The position numbers and the translations under genes are program-made. Below, piece after piece: positions 37,465 to 49,653 of a DNA stretch of 64,000 nt. The DNA is from Symsagittifera roscoffensis. Lineage: Eukaryota > Xenacoelomorpha > Acoela > Convolutidae. Where the stretch lies: contig NC_087065.1 of NCBI RefSeq assembly GCF_963678635.1, forward strand, positions 67,177,374-67,241,373, in the 5' to 3' direction. The stretch's first letter is position 1, and the number at the start of each line of letters is the position of its first letter. The notes under the pieces were generated by a model. That model did not search any database, had not been told where the DNA came from, and worked only from the letters and a program-made list of their open reading frames with translations.

Positions 37465-40400
37465 TTAGGTCCTAGTATAGATACTTATCCCGTCAACGTT
37501 CAACATCACTTGATACGGTCCATAGATTTCCACGTAGCGCCCGTGGAGTTTCTTTGTTCGAGGGCCACCAGTTATCAACAACGCTCGCACAGCCCTCGAC
37601 TCAGTGCGTGGCTCTACCTTTCTCAGATAATCTGCATATGTATCTAAATGAATCATAGTGAACTCTGAGTGTTCACTTAGGTTCCTGATTACCTGATGTC
37701 CCGCAACTGAAATTATTGACCTATATTCTGCTTTCTTGTGGCACCATTCCGAACGTCTACCCAGATATCACGTTTAGTTTCATGCTCAAACTGCTTGGTG
37801 CTTTCGATTCTTCGACTTCTGATGCCCCAAAAGGCGTTTAGCCTTTCCTAAATTTTCTCATTCTCTAGTTCGAGCTTCAACTTTTGTTCGATCTCCTTCG
37901 TCACCAACTCCTGCTGGACTCTGTTTAAAGCATCTCTCGCGGCTGCCCTATAGTCGATCTTGAAGTCAATGTCGCCGTTACTGAGTCAGGTTCACGCATT
38001 TCTTCAGTTATTGCCTGCATCTTTTTTGTTGCCAGCTCTTGCGGTTTCTCTTTTCTGCGTGCCTCCACTTCAGTCAACAGGCGAGTCTTGCTGGCTTTCA
38101 CACCCGATAAAGCTTCCTCATGCCTTGGATGCTTGATGTCTGCCACATCATCTCAAAATTGTGGACAATCCGATTTAAAATGACCTTCCAAGTTACAAAA
38201 GAAACACCTTGGGCCGAATTTCGCAAATACTCCCCTTATGAAATCTTCATCATCGATCTCTGACGCATCATCATCCTCGAGGCTAAAGCCTATTAATTTC
38301 ATGCCATGTTTGTAGGTTGGGCATGCTGACACATGATGGTCCGTCGAACTGCAATTTGCACAAGAGCGTCTCTTGTCCATATCGTCCCTTGGTTTGAACC
38401 AGATGTTACCTTGGTTTTCTGGTCCATTGTTAAAATTTCCGTAATTGTTTTTGTAATATCCAGACCTCGATGGAGGCTTCAGTAAAAAATATTCTTTTGA
38501 CTTGAGTCTCAACTCCTCTGGTGTTGGCGCATTGGCTGAAAGTGGTCTGTAATTTTTCGCTAACATCGTTTGAAGCTCATCATTCTTCACATCATCGATG
38601 ATTTTTGAGGCTACTGCCAAGTTCATCCTTCTGTTCGACTCATCTGGTTGGCCACGCCTTCTAAGCATCTCTAAATTGTCTAGAAACTTGTTTGTCGTCT
38701 CGTCTTCATGTTGCCTCCGTTTCTCGAAGCGCATCATTGCTTGGTGTCCTTGCACCCCTGAGCCAAAACGATTTAACAAGATTTCGAAGACTTTCTCAGC
38801 AGTGTCCCGCTGATATTGCTTTTTGGCCATCACGCAGTTTAGGGCTGTCCCTTCCATATTACTGGTGAGCGCACTGCATTTTTGTCTTTCTGTCAAGTCC
38901 TCCTCTTCAAAACGCAGTTTCATTACATCTATCCTGGTATCAATACAGCAATCAGATTTGTCCTAATAGCATCTTGGTTTCTTAAAAACCCTTCTGGACT
39001 TTTCACTGCGTATACTGGTTCTAGAAAACCTCGTAAGGAATGTTTCCAAGGACCTGATCAGATTTTCAAAGGCAGTGGCCATTGATCTTGCGTACCTTGA
39101 ATGCCCTGCTTGAGCATCATTGCCCCCTAATAGAGGCTCTGTGCTTTCCTTTTGTTCGAATCGCTCGGATGACTTCCTCCTTGATTCGCATGATTCCAGT
39201 TCATGGAGTTACAGCTTCCAGTCGCGTGTGTGTCTTGCTTCGGTCGTTCGTTTGAGGTCGGCCTGTTGCCAGTTGAACTTCCTTTGATGTTTGGGTCCCG
39301 TGGCCTATTGTCCCCTGTGGCATAGCTGGATGAACTGCCCCTTCCTCTAGTGGATGCATATGTCCTTCTTCTATTGGGTTGTTCATTGAAGTTCACTCTC
39401 GGCTCCCTGCCGGGTCCTCCTGAGTTTGGTTCCCCATTCTTCGATCAACTCCTGTTTCCTAGTAGCCCATCCAACCTATCCAGGATAGACTAAGTTGGCC
39501 TCTCCATCATCGCGTCTATCTTCTTGTCAAGAGACCCAAGAGTCTGCTCTTGCTGAATTCTCAACTTCTCCATGTCATCTCTCAATCGTAACTCTCTTTG
39601 CTCAGCTTCCCTCGTCATTGGCGACAAGTTTTTGGCCAAGTGTTCATCCGTCCTCTCCTTCAAACGTTTTTTGCTTCCGCCTGCTTCTCGTCTCTTGCGG
39701 TTGATCTCTTCCCGCAGGCTTTTTCTCTCGACGTGGACTGCCCTCTCTAGTTCACTCATTCTTAAGGACATCTGTTCATTCTTTTCTCCTATGCTGCCCA
39801 CTATGTTGGTCAATGCTTCTTCGATTGATGCTCCGTTGTCCACTTATGGCGTCACAAGTGGTGGTGCCACCCTATCAGTTCCAGGTAACTTGGTGCTGGT
39901 CGAGACTCGCGTCTCGATTCTCTGCCTCGACGTCTCTTCGTGATCCACTTTTGGTTCCGCAGGTGGGTTACATAGCCCTGTGTTTCTGTTCTTCCCATTT
40001 CTCATCTCCGATTTTGTCATGGTCACAAAGTCTTCTGACTGGCCTGATCCATTTGTGGTCTTGCTTATTGTCCTGACCACCCCAAATCGGTCCATAGAGC
40101 CAGTCTCTCTATTGGTGTATGCATCATTCTCCTGAGTCGAACTATTGACGCTGACTTGAGATCCGAAGTCATCTTGCTCGTCATCGTCCTCCTCCTCTTC
40201 CTGGGTTTCTGCTTCATCGCCTGTATACGTTCCCATGGTAAATGGAAAGAAGTTTCCCAAAGTGTTCGTCACTTTTTCTGAAAACTAGGAGGACATTGCC
40301 GGTTTCTCCGTCACACCATGCATCATAGTGTTGTCTGTGGGTGATCTTGTAGTTGCCACGTTTTCAGTAGAGATGTCGGACAGTTCCGACATCTCTTCTC

Positions 40401-40676
40401 GGTCTAGAGTCCTGGTGGAAGTGGCAAAATCTCGCCAATCTTCTGTTTCTACTCCCTTCCCGTCCATGTCTATCCAGGTTCTCATCCATGGTAGGGTCCG
40501 GATGGACCTCTACTTCTAACATTGCCCTTTGTCCTTCTGAGTACTTTTGCGTCCTGGTTTCAACCATTTAGCCTGAAGATTTCTTCCCTTTGTCGGTCAG
40601 GGTTCGTGCGATCTTTTCCACAAAATGGTGGTTCATTGCTTTTCTTTGTTTCTCTGGTATGAATTTCCTAGAGCTC
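37465..40676 (-). pseudogene. gag: E2 gag remnant
   Basis: Segments: C-terminal globular block (37465-37900), charged segment (37925-38146), and a clean 256-codon stretch (38153-38923) with capsid and both intact CCHC knuckles (CANCSSTDHHVSAC and CFFCNLEGHFKSDC). Coiled-coil and N-terminal blocks follow (39490-40567). A TGA follows CPQF where E1 has TGG. The first about 15 codons and the start are lost in the leader deletion near 40677. The clean knuckle region is the reference that shows the two E1 gag indels. Confidence 0.87.
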
Positions 40677-42019
40677 CTCCTATAGGTTCCGCCTAACTTT
40701 TTTTCCCTAATTCTTATCTTTTTGACCTAAAAATTATTTATCCGCGCTCAGAAGACTTATACTCTTCTAGTTAATTGCAAAAACCCGATTTTAAACGTTC
40801 CAGCTGAAAAAATTCGCCAAAACAATGCTATTTGGACCTTTCCGGATTGATGAATCCACTAAATCAAACACGTTAAGTCCAATTTCACTGTAACCCGGAA
40901 AGTTATCGGCAAATGGGTTTTGAAACCTGTCGACTCACCAGCATACGTTGTCCAAACAACAATTTTTACTGTCCTAACTCAAAAATTTCAAAAAAAAATT
41001 TCTATTTTGTAGCGTTTCGTTTTTTCGAAAATCAAGAAAATTCGGTTTTTGGTACCCAATTAGTTCCAACCATTTCTGAACTAAACTCAACCGGTTCTAC
41101 CTATTATACTATACAATTACAATGTAACTCACTAATTTGCGCTTTTTTCCGTTTTAAAAAATCTCGAAATCTCAAAAATCGCGATTTGTGGGGGGATCAA
41201 AATATCGCTAATTTGACCCTAAAAACCGGTCTGCTTACTGTGTTTTTCTTTGAAAAACGGTATAGGAGTATTAATATAGACTGTATAAAGAGTAAAACTA
41301 GGAAATTTATACCCCTAAGGGTTTGTTCAAAACCCTAATTAAGGTGCTCAACTAGAAAATTCGCAATTCGTTGAAGGGTCACTCCAGTGCAGTCACTGTC
41401 GAGCTCCCCACAGACTGATATCTTAGTTTTTGTACCAAAAGGGATTTAAAACTTGTTAACGATACCCAACAGTCAATTTTTGTTGTCCTTGAGTCGCTTC
41501 TTGTCGCTCCTTGCACTGCTTGCCGGATCAGTCTTCTTCTCTAATCCCGAGACCCCCGGATTGAGCGTAAAAGAGCATTGGCGTGCTTAAATACTCAAAT
41601 AACCCTACCGTACAAGCACCACAAACGGGCCAAAAGTTTGATCGTAACGCTCCTGACTGATATAAATGCCTGTAGCCTCAATATATCAACAACAAAAAAC
41701 GGGAGGGTTGGATCACATCTCGTCTGGGGAGATGAATTATACTGATTTTATACTTTTTACTGTTTTTAGTTTTTTCGGTTATTTTTTATGTTTTTTGTTG
41801 TTTCTTAGTTACTATACTACTTTTTGTGTTTATTTTCCTGTATATCTTTAAGTGTTTTTGGTCACAAACCTCTCAGGGAACGACGGGACGGCCCATCCCC
41901 CACCCTTCCTGGTACATGAATTTTCGGTTTTAACTAGGTTAAAAAGCTATTCACGGGAATCCTGAAGGCTTCCGCGTTCCGAACTACCCTTCCACCCCGT
42001 TGATAAGGGCCTTGATTTG

Positions 42020-42302
42020 AGCATCCGCTCGGCGCGGAGTAATCGTTAATGGTTCTGCCGGTCATGATGTTTAAAAAAATAACACCCAGGAGCGCCATAA
42101 AAACATGGCGCTCCTGGGTGTTAATCTTTTTTAACATCATGATCGGCAAAACCGTTAACGAGCACTCCGCTCCGAGCGGATGCTCAAAACAAGGCCCACC
42201 CAGGAGCACCATAAAAACATGGCGTTCCTGGGTGTTATTATTTTTTAACATCATGACCGGCAAAATCGTTAACGAGCACTCCGCTCCGAGCGGATGCTCA
42301 AA
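42020..42302. repeat. inverted-repeat cluster beside the E2 primer-site region (copy at 43990-44272)
   Basis: Arms of about 80 nt face each other around a perfect 18-bp stem (AACACCCAGGAGCGCCAT at 42081-42098, loop, complement at 42105-42122), then a further direct copy of the second arm. Each arm contains the primer-like TGGCG.TCCTGGGTG and the GAGCACTCCGC/GCGGATGCTC hairpin. E1 has only one arm (27401-27480). The cluster is carried in both units of the tandem duplication. Confidence 0.85.
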
Positions 42303-42337
42303 ACAAGGCCCACCCAGGAGAACCATAAAATCATTTA

Positions 42338-42812
42338 TGTAACATTCGCCCGGAAGTACATATCGACGGAAAATGAAGCTAGGTTCTAAGACGACTGGCT
42401 AGCGTCTAAACACAGCTCTACATGCTTTTCACAGTCTCTGCCAAAACCAGTTCTTTTGGTGGTCTTTCTAACCTCGGGTCGACAAAAACGTTCCTGTTTC
42501 CGGCTTCGATCAGAACGCTCTAATTAACCGAATAACATGCAAAAATAGTGAGCTCACGGCTGGGTTTCAGTATCCCCAGACCATGAGGTCACTCCTAAAA
42601 ACAGGGCTACAACTTATTTATTATATTAATATTGTTTTTGTTCAGTAGATAAAAATCATCATCTCCATCGAGGATGGATCAACCCTTTCCCTTAACTCAT
42701 AGCTTCTCATGATCTGAAAATGAATTTAGATGTTAATTGAATTCAACTCAGGACATCTGCAGGAAGCTAAAAGTTTATAAAATACAGTTTGAGTTTCCCT
42801 CCCGAGACCCCT
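42338..42812 (-). repeat. partial E2 LTR inside the tandem duplication
   Basis: This is the TGTAACATTCGCCCGG end of the LTR up to the CCGG breakpoint, the same as 44308-44782. It is the LTR portion of the duplicated unit and not a separate insertion. Confidence 0.88.
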
Positions 42813-44307
42813 CCGGATTGATGAATCCACTAAATCAAACACGTTAAGTCCAATTTCACTGTAACCCGGAAAGTTATCGGCAAATGGGTTTTGAAACCTG
42901 TCGACTCACCAGCATACGTTGTCCAAACAACAATTTTTACTGTCCTAACTCAAAAATTTCAAAAAAAAATTTTATTTTGTAGCGTTTCGTTTTTTCGAAA
43001 ATCAAGAAAATTCTGTTTTTGGTACCCAATTAGTTCCAACCATTTCTGAACTAAACTCAACCGGTTCTACCTATTATACTATACAATTACAATGTAACTC
43101 GCTAATTTGCGCTTTTTTCCGTTTTAAAAAATCTCGAAATTTCAAAAATCGCGATTTGTGGGGGGATCAAAATATCGCTAATTTGACCCTAAAAACCGGT
43201 CTGCTTACTGTGTTTTTCTTTGAAAAACGGTATAGGAGTATTAATATAGACTGTATAAAGAGTAAAACTAGGAAATTTATACCCCTAAGGGTTTGTTCAA
43301 AACCCTAATTAAGGTGCTCAACTAGAAAATTCGCAATTCGTTGAAGGGTCACTCCAGTGCAGTCACTGTCGAGCTCCCCACAGAGTGATATCTTAGTTTT
43401 TGTACCAAAAGGGATTTAAAACTTGTTAACGATACCCAACAGTCAATTTTTGTTGTCCTTGAGTCGCTTCTTGTCGCTCCTTGCACTGCTTGCCGGATCA
43501 GTCTTCTTCTCTAATCCCGAGACCCCCGGATTGAGCGTAAAAGAGTATTGGCGTGCTTAAATACTCAAATAACCCTACCGTACAAGCACCACAAACGGGC
43601 CAAAAGTTTGATCGTAACGCTCCTGACTGATATAAATGCCTGCAGTCACAATATATCAACAACAAAAAACGGGAGGGTTGGATCACATCTCGTCTGGGGA
43701 GATGAATTATACTGATTTTATACTTTTTACTGTTTTAAGTTTTTTCGGTTATTTTTTATGTTTTTTGTTGTTTCTTAGTTACTATACTACTTTTTGTGTT
43801 TATTTTCCTGTATATCTTTAAGTGTTTTTGGTCACAAACTTCTCAGGGAACGACGGGACGGCCCATCCCCCACACTTCCTGGTACATGAATTTTCGGTTT
43901 TAACTAGGTTAAAAAGCTATTCACGGGAATCCTGAAGGCTTCCGCGTTCCGAACTACCCTTCCACCCCGTTGATAAGGGCCTTGATTTGAGCATCCGCTC
44001 GGCGCGGAGTAATCGTTAATGGTTCTGCCGGTCATGATGTTTAAAAAAATAACACCCAGGAGCGCCATAAAAACATGGCGCTCCTGGGTGTTAATCTTTT
44101 TTAACATCATGATCGGCAAAACCGTTAACGAGCACTCCGCTCCGAGCGGATGCTCAAAACAAGGCCCACCCAGGAGCACCATAAAAACATGGCGTTCCTG
44201 GGTGTTATTATTTTTTAACATCATGACCGGCAAAATCGTTAACGAGCACTCCGCTCCGAGCGGATGCTCAAAACAAGGCCCACCCAGGAGAACCATAAAA
44301 TCATTTA

Positions 44308-45239
44308 TGTAACATTCGCCCGGAAGTACATATCGACGGAAAATGAAGCTAGGTTCTAAGACGACTGGCTAGCGTCTAAACACAGCTCTACATGCTTTTC
44401 ACAGTCTCTGCCAAAACCAGTTCTTTTGGTGGTCTTTCTAACCTCGGGTCGACAAAAACGTTCCTGTTTCCGGCTTCGATCAGAACGCTCTAATTAACCG
44501 AATAACATGCAAAAATAGTGAGCTCACGGCTGGGTTTCAGTATCCCCAGACCATGAGGTCACTCCTAAAAACAGGGCTACAACTTATTTATTATATTAAT
44601 ATTGTTTTTGTTCAGTAGATAAAAATCATCATCTCCATCGAGGATGGATCAACCCTTTCCCTTAACTCATAGCTTCTCATGATCTGAAAATGAATTTAGA
44701 TGTTAATTGAATTCAACTCAGGACATCTGCAGGAAGCTAAAAGTTTATAAAATACAGTTTGAGTTTCCCTCCCGAGACCCCTCCGGATACTGGAATCCAG
44801 GGAATTAACGTCGTTATTTCTTTCAGGAAGGCTGGACACGCCGTCCCAACACCCTTCCTTGTTCTCGGAATTCGCGTTGTAACGGTTATAGCGGCACAAC
44901 CGTTACAACACGGAATGGTCTTCGTAAAATTTTCTTCAATCTCGATCACAGTTTCCGTTCACTGCTTTTCACGAATTCTGTTGTTGTTCTCTCTGAGACT
45001 AAATGTTGTTGTGTTTTCGCCGTTTCAGTTGGTGCGAAACTTCGACATTGTCACGTGTCTTTCTTTATGAACGAAATTTTAAAAATTTACATGAAACTCC
45101 AAATTAATTTTTCCGCGTTTGTCAAAACGATTGATTAAGACCACTAACTCGTTAAAACCGTTAATCTTCCCACTCCCATGTCACAAGGAAAAATTTCAAA
45201 TTCCGACTTTGCATTTTCGTACACTCTGGTCGAATGTCA
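44308..45239 (-). repeat. E2 5' LTR, full length (932 bp)
   Basis: TGTAACATTC...GAATGTCA ends as in E1. The leader side is about as similar to E1 as E2's other parts; the far half is more diverged. It contains the AATAAA signal in the ATATAATAAATAAGT context, the GACCCCTCCGGAT motif (44775-44787) and the covarying hairpin at 44877-44908. Confidence 0.88.
44877..44908. other. covarying stem-loop in the E2 LTR
   Basis: TTGTAACGGTTAT, loop AGCGGC, ACAACCGTTACAA. It has the same 13-6-13 geometry as E1. Three stem positions changed on both sides (C-G to T-A, T-A to G-C, A-T to G-C), and one position is A/C mismatched. Confidence 0.8.
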
Positions 45240-45506
45240 CAAAGGAAGAGTAAAATATAAAGTGAACAGAAAAAAAAATGATATTCAGATGGTTAGGAAT
45301 CAAGCCACTCACATTAAAAAAACTAACACCTGCGAATAATAACCCAGAATAATCCGGAAATGAAAGAAACTCAAAATGATTAATCTGATATGAGGCTACG
45401 GTTCTATCAGATAGTTATAGTTGCGCTTCTGTTCCCTTGGCTCTATTAGTTTTTTCGAACGTAGTTTTGTCAATAATAGTGCCGAGTACACATGCAGCGT
45501 TCGCAT
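45240..45506. other. spacer between E2 and E3
   Basis: 267 bp with no ORF, and no element homology seen. It is probably the original flank of both insertions. It starts CAAAG, which may be a decayed partner of the ATAAG that precedes the E2 3' LTR at 2141. Confidence 0.5.
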
Positions 45507-46377
45507 TGTAACATTCGCGCAAATACTACACAGTGACGGAGCGTAGAAAAAGCACCTATTGACGACTGGCCGGCGTCAGTTACCTAAATTCTACTCGCTT
45601 TTCACCGTCTCGACCTAGCCAGTTGGTTTTCTGGTCTGTTTCGTGCTAAGTAAAAAGTTACCATTTTCAGGCCATCAGTCAAAAAACTTTTGATCAGCTT
45701 TTGTTACATGCGAAGACAACCACTTAACTTGGTCTCGGATCCCCAGACTACAAGATTGCTATCAAAAAAAAACACGGCTCGAATATCCTACTTTACTATG
45801 TTTTTAGTGACGGTTATATACTAAATCCATTGGAGATGGATTGACTCTTTCCTCTTCCTAGCTACTCATACTCTAAAATAACAAATCATACCGGTGGTAT
45901 TTCAAATGGTTAGAACATCAGAGTAGCTAAAAAGTTAGTTTACTATAGTCTTTCACCATATGACAGTCTCTGGAGTCTCTGGGGGCCGAGCCTCCGCTTC
46001 CGCGCTCTTCCAGAAATAACGTCGTGGCACGGGAGGGTTCTGCTCCTTCCGTCTGCCCCACTGAAGCCTCTTTTCTGGCTACACGATAAGAGGCTTCGCT
46101 TTTTTCGTCACGATAAGAGGCTTCGCTTTTTTCTGTCAATTTTCTCGACCGTCTGTTTCTCGCTAATTCGGTTGTCGTTGTCTTTTTCTTCTTTTTTCCC
46201 GCTAAAAGTGGCCGTTTTCGCCTTTCTCAGAAATGTAACGTCGCAATCGAATTTTTCCAAAAATTTTCTTCTAGAACATTCTTGCCTCCTTCACATCAAT
46301 ATATAACGACTAAGGCCTCTAATGTTGTTTTCGTGCTGCGACGGAAGGTTCCGCTGTGCCATTCCGGGGGAATGTCA
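45507..46377 (-). repeat. E3 3' LTR
   Basis: 871 bp, TGTAACATTCGCGC to GGGAATGTCA. It shares the GACTGGC.GGCGTC block, CCCCAGACTACAAG, and GATGGATTGA with E1/E2. It contains a 10-bp inverted repeat (GAAGCCTCTT 46063-46072, AAGAGGCTTC 46088-46097) and a 27-bp tandem duplication whose second copy repeats the right arm at 46115-46124. The internal side continues with the conserved GATACTCACC block. Confidence 0.8.
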
Positions 46378-47092
46378 GATACTCACCGGATAGTCCCCTC
46401 CAATGTCCCCATTGATCGCATAACTCCGGGTTATCGTCAAGTAGTGTTCCAGTTCTCTATCATCAACCTTACAAATCACATCATAAAATGAAATTTATCT
46501 ACCCCACCTCAACTCACTGCAGGTCATAAATGGCAACGTACTACATTTCACTGCCTTCCAACATTTTCACAAAATTTGCACCATGACTACTTACGTCATC
46601 TCTCCATAAAATTTCTTATCGCTCTTGCTGATTGAAAAGCTGGTACGTGGCACTGCCACGCACCCGTTAAAATTAACTTAATGTCACTAACCATGTATAA
46701 TCATTCATTTATGCGTTTGCCCTCAATATTAAAACTAAGAAACTCTGTGGCTAGGAGAAGTAACGAGGTACTCACCCTCTTCAAGCGAGCGTACCCAAAC
46801 CTTACTAGATCGCCACACAGTGAACACGTGTCTTTTACAGGTTAAAACTTCAGTCGGGTTTAAATAGGTAAATATACTCACCTATGCTCTCTCTATATAT
46901 ATGTAAATACCATCAACTGAAATTTTCCTTGTTATTCAACAATTGCAAGAATGTCACAATTCTCAAAGCCTGGTTTAACCAAACTACAATAAAATAAAAA
47001 GTTTAAAAGTTTCAATAATCAAGCTTAGTTGATTGGTACAAGTTTTAGCGCACAAAGACAACCAAGTTTCTCTCTATCTTCATTTCCATCCG
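46378..47092 (-). other. E3 3' untranslated region
   Basis: It shares CAACTCACTGCAGG, CAATATTAAAACTAAGAAACTCTGTGG-type blocks and the general layout of E1 4731-5507. It contains no ORF. Confidence 0.65.
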
Positions 47093-49653
47093 TCATTCAA
47101 TTGTCTCTTGCTCCTGCTCTCCTGCTTCACTATCCTCCAGGACTTTCTGGAATATGTCAACAGAGTTGAGGGCCGTGCCCCAACTTTCCTGTTCCAGCAA
47201 CCTCGGTTTGCAATGAGGCAGTAAATCTACGTTCACCTTCTGCACCCGGTTCCTGCAAAAGCTGTTATTCAGACACGGGCTCAAATTTCGAATTTCGTTC
47301 TCAGTCAGCTTGTAAGACCTCTTTCTTTTCTTGATCAGTAACACAAGGTGTTCCAGCGACTCGCTTCACCGCAGTGGTGACGGCGTTCCTGTGCGTCAGG
47401 AAAACTCTCTTATAGGCTCCCGGTTCTATATCTAGCTGAAAGGGTTGATAGGCTTCCATGTTTCTGGACATATGACGCTTCTTGCGTTCATACATCCATG
47501 ACGTCATAACTGTCCGGAACCAAGACATCAACCTCTGCCTCACCCATTTCCTTTCAATGGCTTTGGGTATCCTCAGAACCCTGCAGGTGTTTCTGAAAAG
47601 ATCCAAAGTGTGGTTACAATTCACGCTACTCAGTTGCTCAGGCGTCGGCTTCATCGTTTCTGCTCACTCGTGCCCGCGTTGGTTTCTTACCATCTCACCG
47701 CCAGCATGACACTAACCACCACAATCGACACTGGCTCGTTTTGGTCGGGCAACCCCGTGTAGTACCACTCCTCCACGTCCCACACTAACATCAGATTCAC
47801 GCGCTTGGGTTACCATAACGTCTGCGCCAGGCAATTACAAGGATACTCCCCATGGGTCATTAAGATGTTCCTTCGGGTCCGGTACCCTGAAGCTCCTAGT
47901 AACGGTTCCACTTCTGTCATAATCCGATGTACGTCGTCTTTTTCATCAATGGTGGGAAATTCGGTGGTTAACACTCCTCTCGCCTTCTTCTTCTGGAATA
48001 CACTCACATTACCCTCATCCAACCTCATGAATTTCTCACCATTACGTCATGCAACTCTCCTTCAGATCTCGTCGGGACGGCCCGAATGATCTTCGTCAGT
48101 AAGTCATACGATTTCTCCGACATTCTGGCCAACCTCATGTTTTTTGGTACGTTGAAGAGGTGGTCAACCAACACCTGCTGCGTCCTCGCATCCATCACTA
48201 CCATGTGTGTAGCGTATTTACTATTGCAATATGGCGCGGATCTCAAACCCACCAGATACTTCGAGCCAGTAGGTCTATGATAAGCCTCACTGTCCTTCAG
48301 ACTCATTTCATTTTCCAGAGCTTCTCGCCAGCCTCCAATTTTCTGCTCTGTCTGCAGCGCTCCAGGGAACAAATTCCACACTAAGGGACGTCACTAGCCC
48401 ATGGGCACGCTCTAGGCGTTCCAGAGATTCTATAGAGCTCGTCATGCTGTAAAATCCCAAGGCAGTGATCAAGTTCACCTCCATAAAAGTCCGCGATCAA
48501 CTCCATTCCACTCTTGTCCGACATGCTCAACCTCCCATACAGTTGCGCCAGCTGGCGATGCTGCTCACTCAGCATAATCAGACAATGCCCCGAGTTGCAC
48601 ACATGTCCGCCCATTCCGCTACTGTGGGCTAGACAGGTACCCTGTCTCAACGAATCACCAGAAGGATTTCCCTCGGATGGTTCCGTGGATGAGCTGCTAT
48701 TCTGCTTCGTTATCTTCAGGGCCAGCAGATGATGTATCATGGCCAAATCGTGTAGGCTCGCGTCATCATCCAAATCCAATGTGACATCTGCCGTCATATC
48801 CCAAATCAAACCGGCGTTCGGATGTGGGCACCATGAAGGCTTCATGAGCTCCCACATGGTTACTAAGCTGGTCTTCAAGGGACCGTCGCTTGAACCTCAT
48901 TGAAAACTCAATTGCCCCTTAAGCTCGGGAACCGAGGATTCAACCACTCGTTCCTCCAAAATGATTCCCAGTTTGGTTGTTCCACCATTAACATGCCGGT
49001 GTCTTCGACTCGTTCGACCCAGAAATCAAGGATTATGACCTGCTCATAGTCAAAATATGCTTCCATGGCCTCCTCAACCATAAAGGGGTTGTACGCTATT
49101 CCTGGCATGCCGTATACGTATTGAAATGATTTATGCTTACCCAGGGTTGCATAATCCTTGGTATCTCTGACTTTTTCAATGGATTCACGACTCACCTTCA
49201 GCTCCTTGTTGGAGTATCTCCTCACCTCCTCTAGCCTGCGGTAGCTCTCTATATCTTTAGACTCCTTAGTCGGTATCAGCAGCGGCATGTCCTGATATAA
49301 CTCCAGGAGAACCCTTAGAAAAATTCGTTCACGATCAACTACCCTTGCCGAATGGTTTTTGTACATTCCTCTAATACAAGAGTGGGGATACGATCCACCA
49401 CGAAACTAAGAAAACAAAGGGCATCTTTGCGCTTAGCCCAGGCTATCGCTGAGTCATCTCTACTAATCAATGCGCGCAGGGCGTCCATCAATTTCAATTC
49501 TTGCTCCTTGGTTTTCGAATCATTACTAGACTCATATTCTGATCGTTTGATTGCTATCAGGCACCAAGCCAATCGCATTTGCAAGTCAGTCCTCGTACAT
49601 GGGTAGGCTAGGTATGCTGCCATCGTCGCAGGCGCATGCATGTTTTCATACAA
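47093..49653 (-). pseudogene. E3 accessory polyprotein, ORF4 region
   Basis: A chain of broken frames matches E1 ORF4 in order: LTHRNAVTTAVKRV and the CLNNSFCR / LLPHCK tail (47100-47400), IERKWVRQRLMSWFR (47530s), ILMTHGEYPC (47840s), VPKNMRLARMSEKSYDLL (48110s), a GLVWNLFPGALQTEQK-type block (48370s), IAYNPFMVEEAMEAYFDYEQV (49070s) and RRYSNKELKVSRESIE (49200s). There are at least six frameshifts. Confidence 0.8.

Larger units (their letters stand above)
40842..44782 (-). repeat. 1.97-kb tandem duplication of the E2 LTR/leader junction
   Basis: Unit 1 is 40842-42812 and unit 2 is 42813-44782, differing at only about a dozen positions. Each unit holds about 1.5 kb of leader plus the first about 475 bp (sense 3' part) of the LTR. 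Both breakpoints fall at a CCTCCGGAT / CCTTTCCGGATT motif that the LTR and the leader share: the true LTR reads CCGGATACTGG at 44783, and the chimeric junction reads CCGGATTGATG at 42813. Confidence 0.92.
28406..45239 (-). mobile_element. E2: older decayed element of the same family (5' and middle part)
   Basis: This is the continuation of the copy whose 3' end is at 2141-3816. It has the same gene order as E1 but with many stops and indels, an approximately 5.1-kb deletion joining ORF3 to pol (35353/35354), an approximately 0.8-kb deletion in ORF3 (near 31465), an approximately 150-bp deletion (near 30770), an approximately 110-bp deletion in pol (near 36676), and an approximately 1.6-kb deletion of the gag start plus leader (near 40677). 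A 1.97-kb tandem duplication lies at its 5' end. It cannot be autonomous. Confidence 0.9.

Noticed and set aside
42049-42342. Matching 97- and 130-codon ORFs on both strands (repeated at 43904-44312)
   Set aside because: They are products of the inverted repeats and the tandem duplication, with no conserved protein features.
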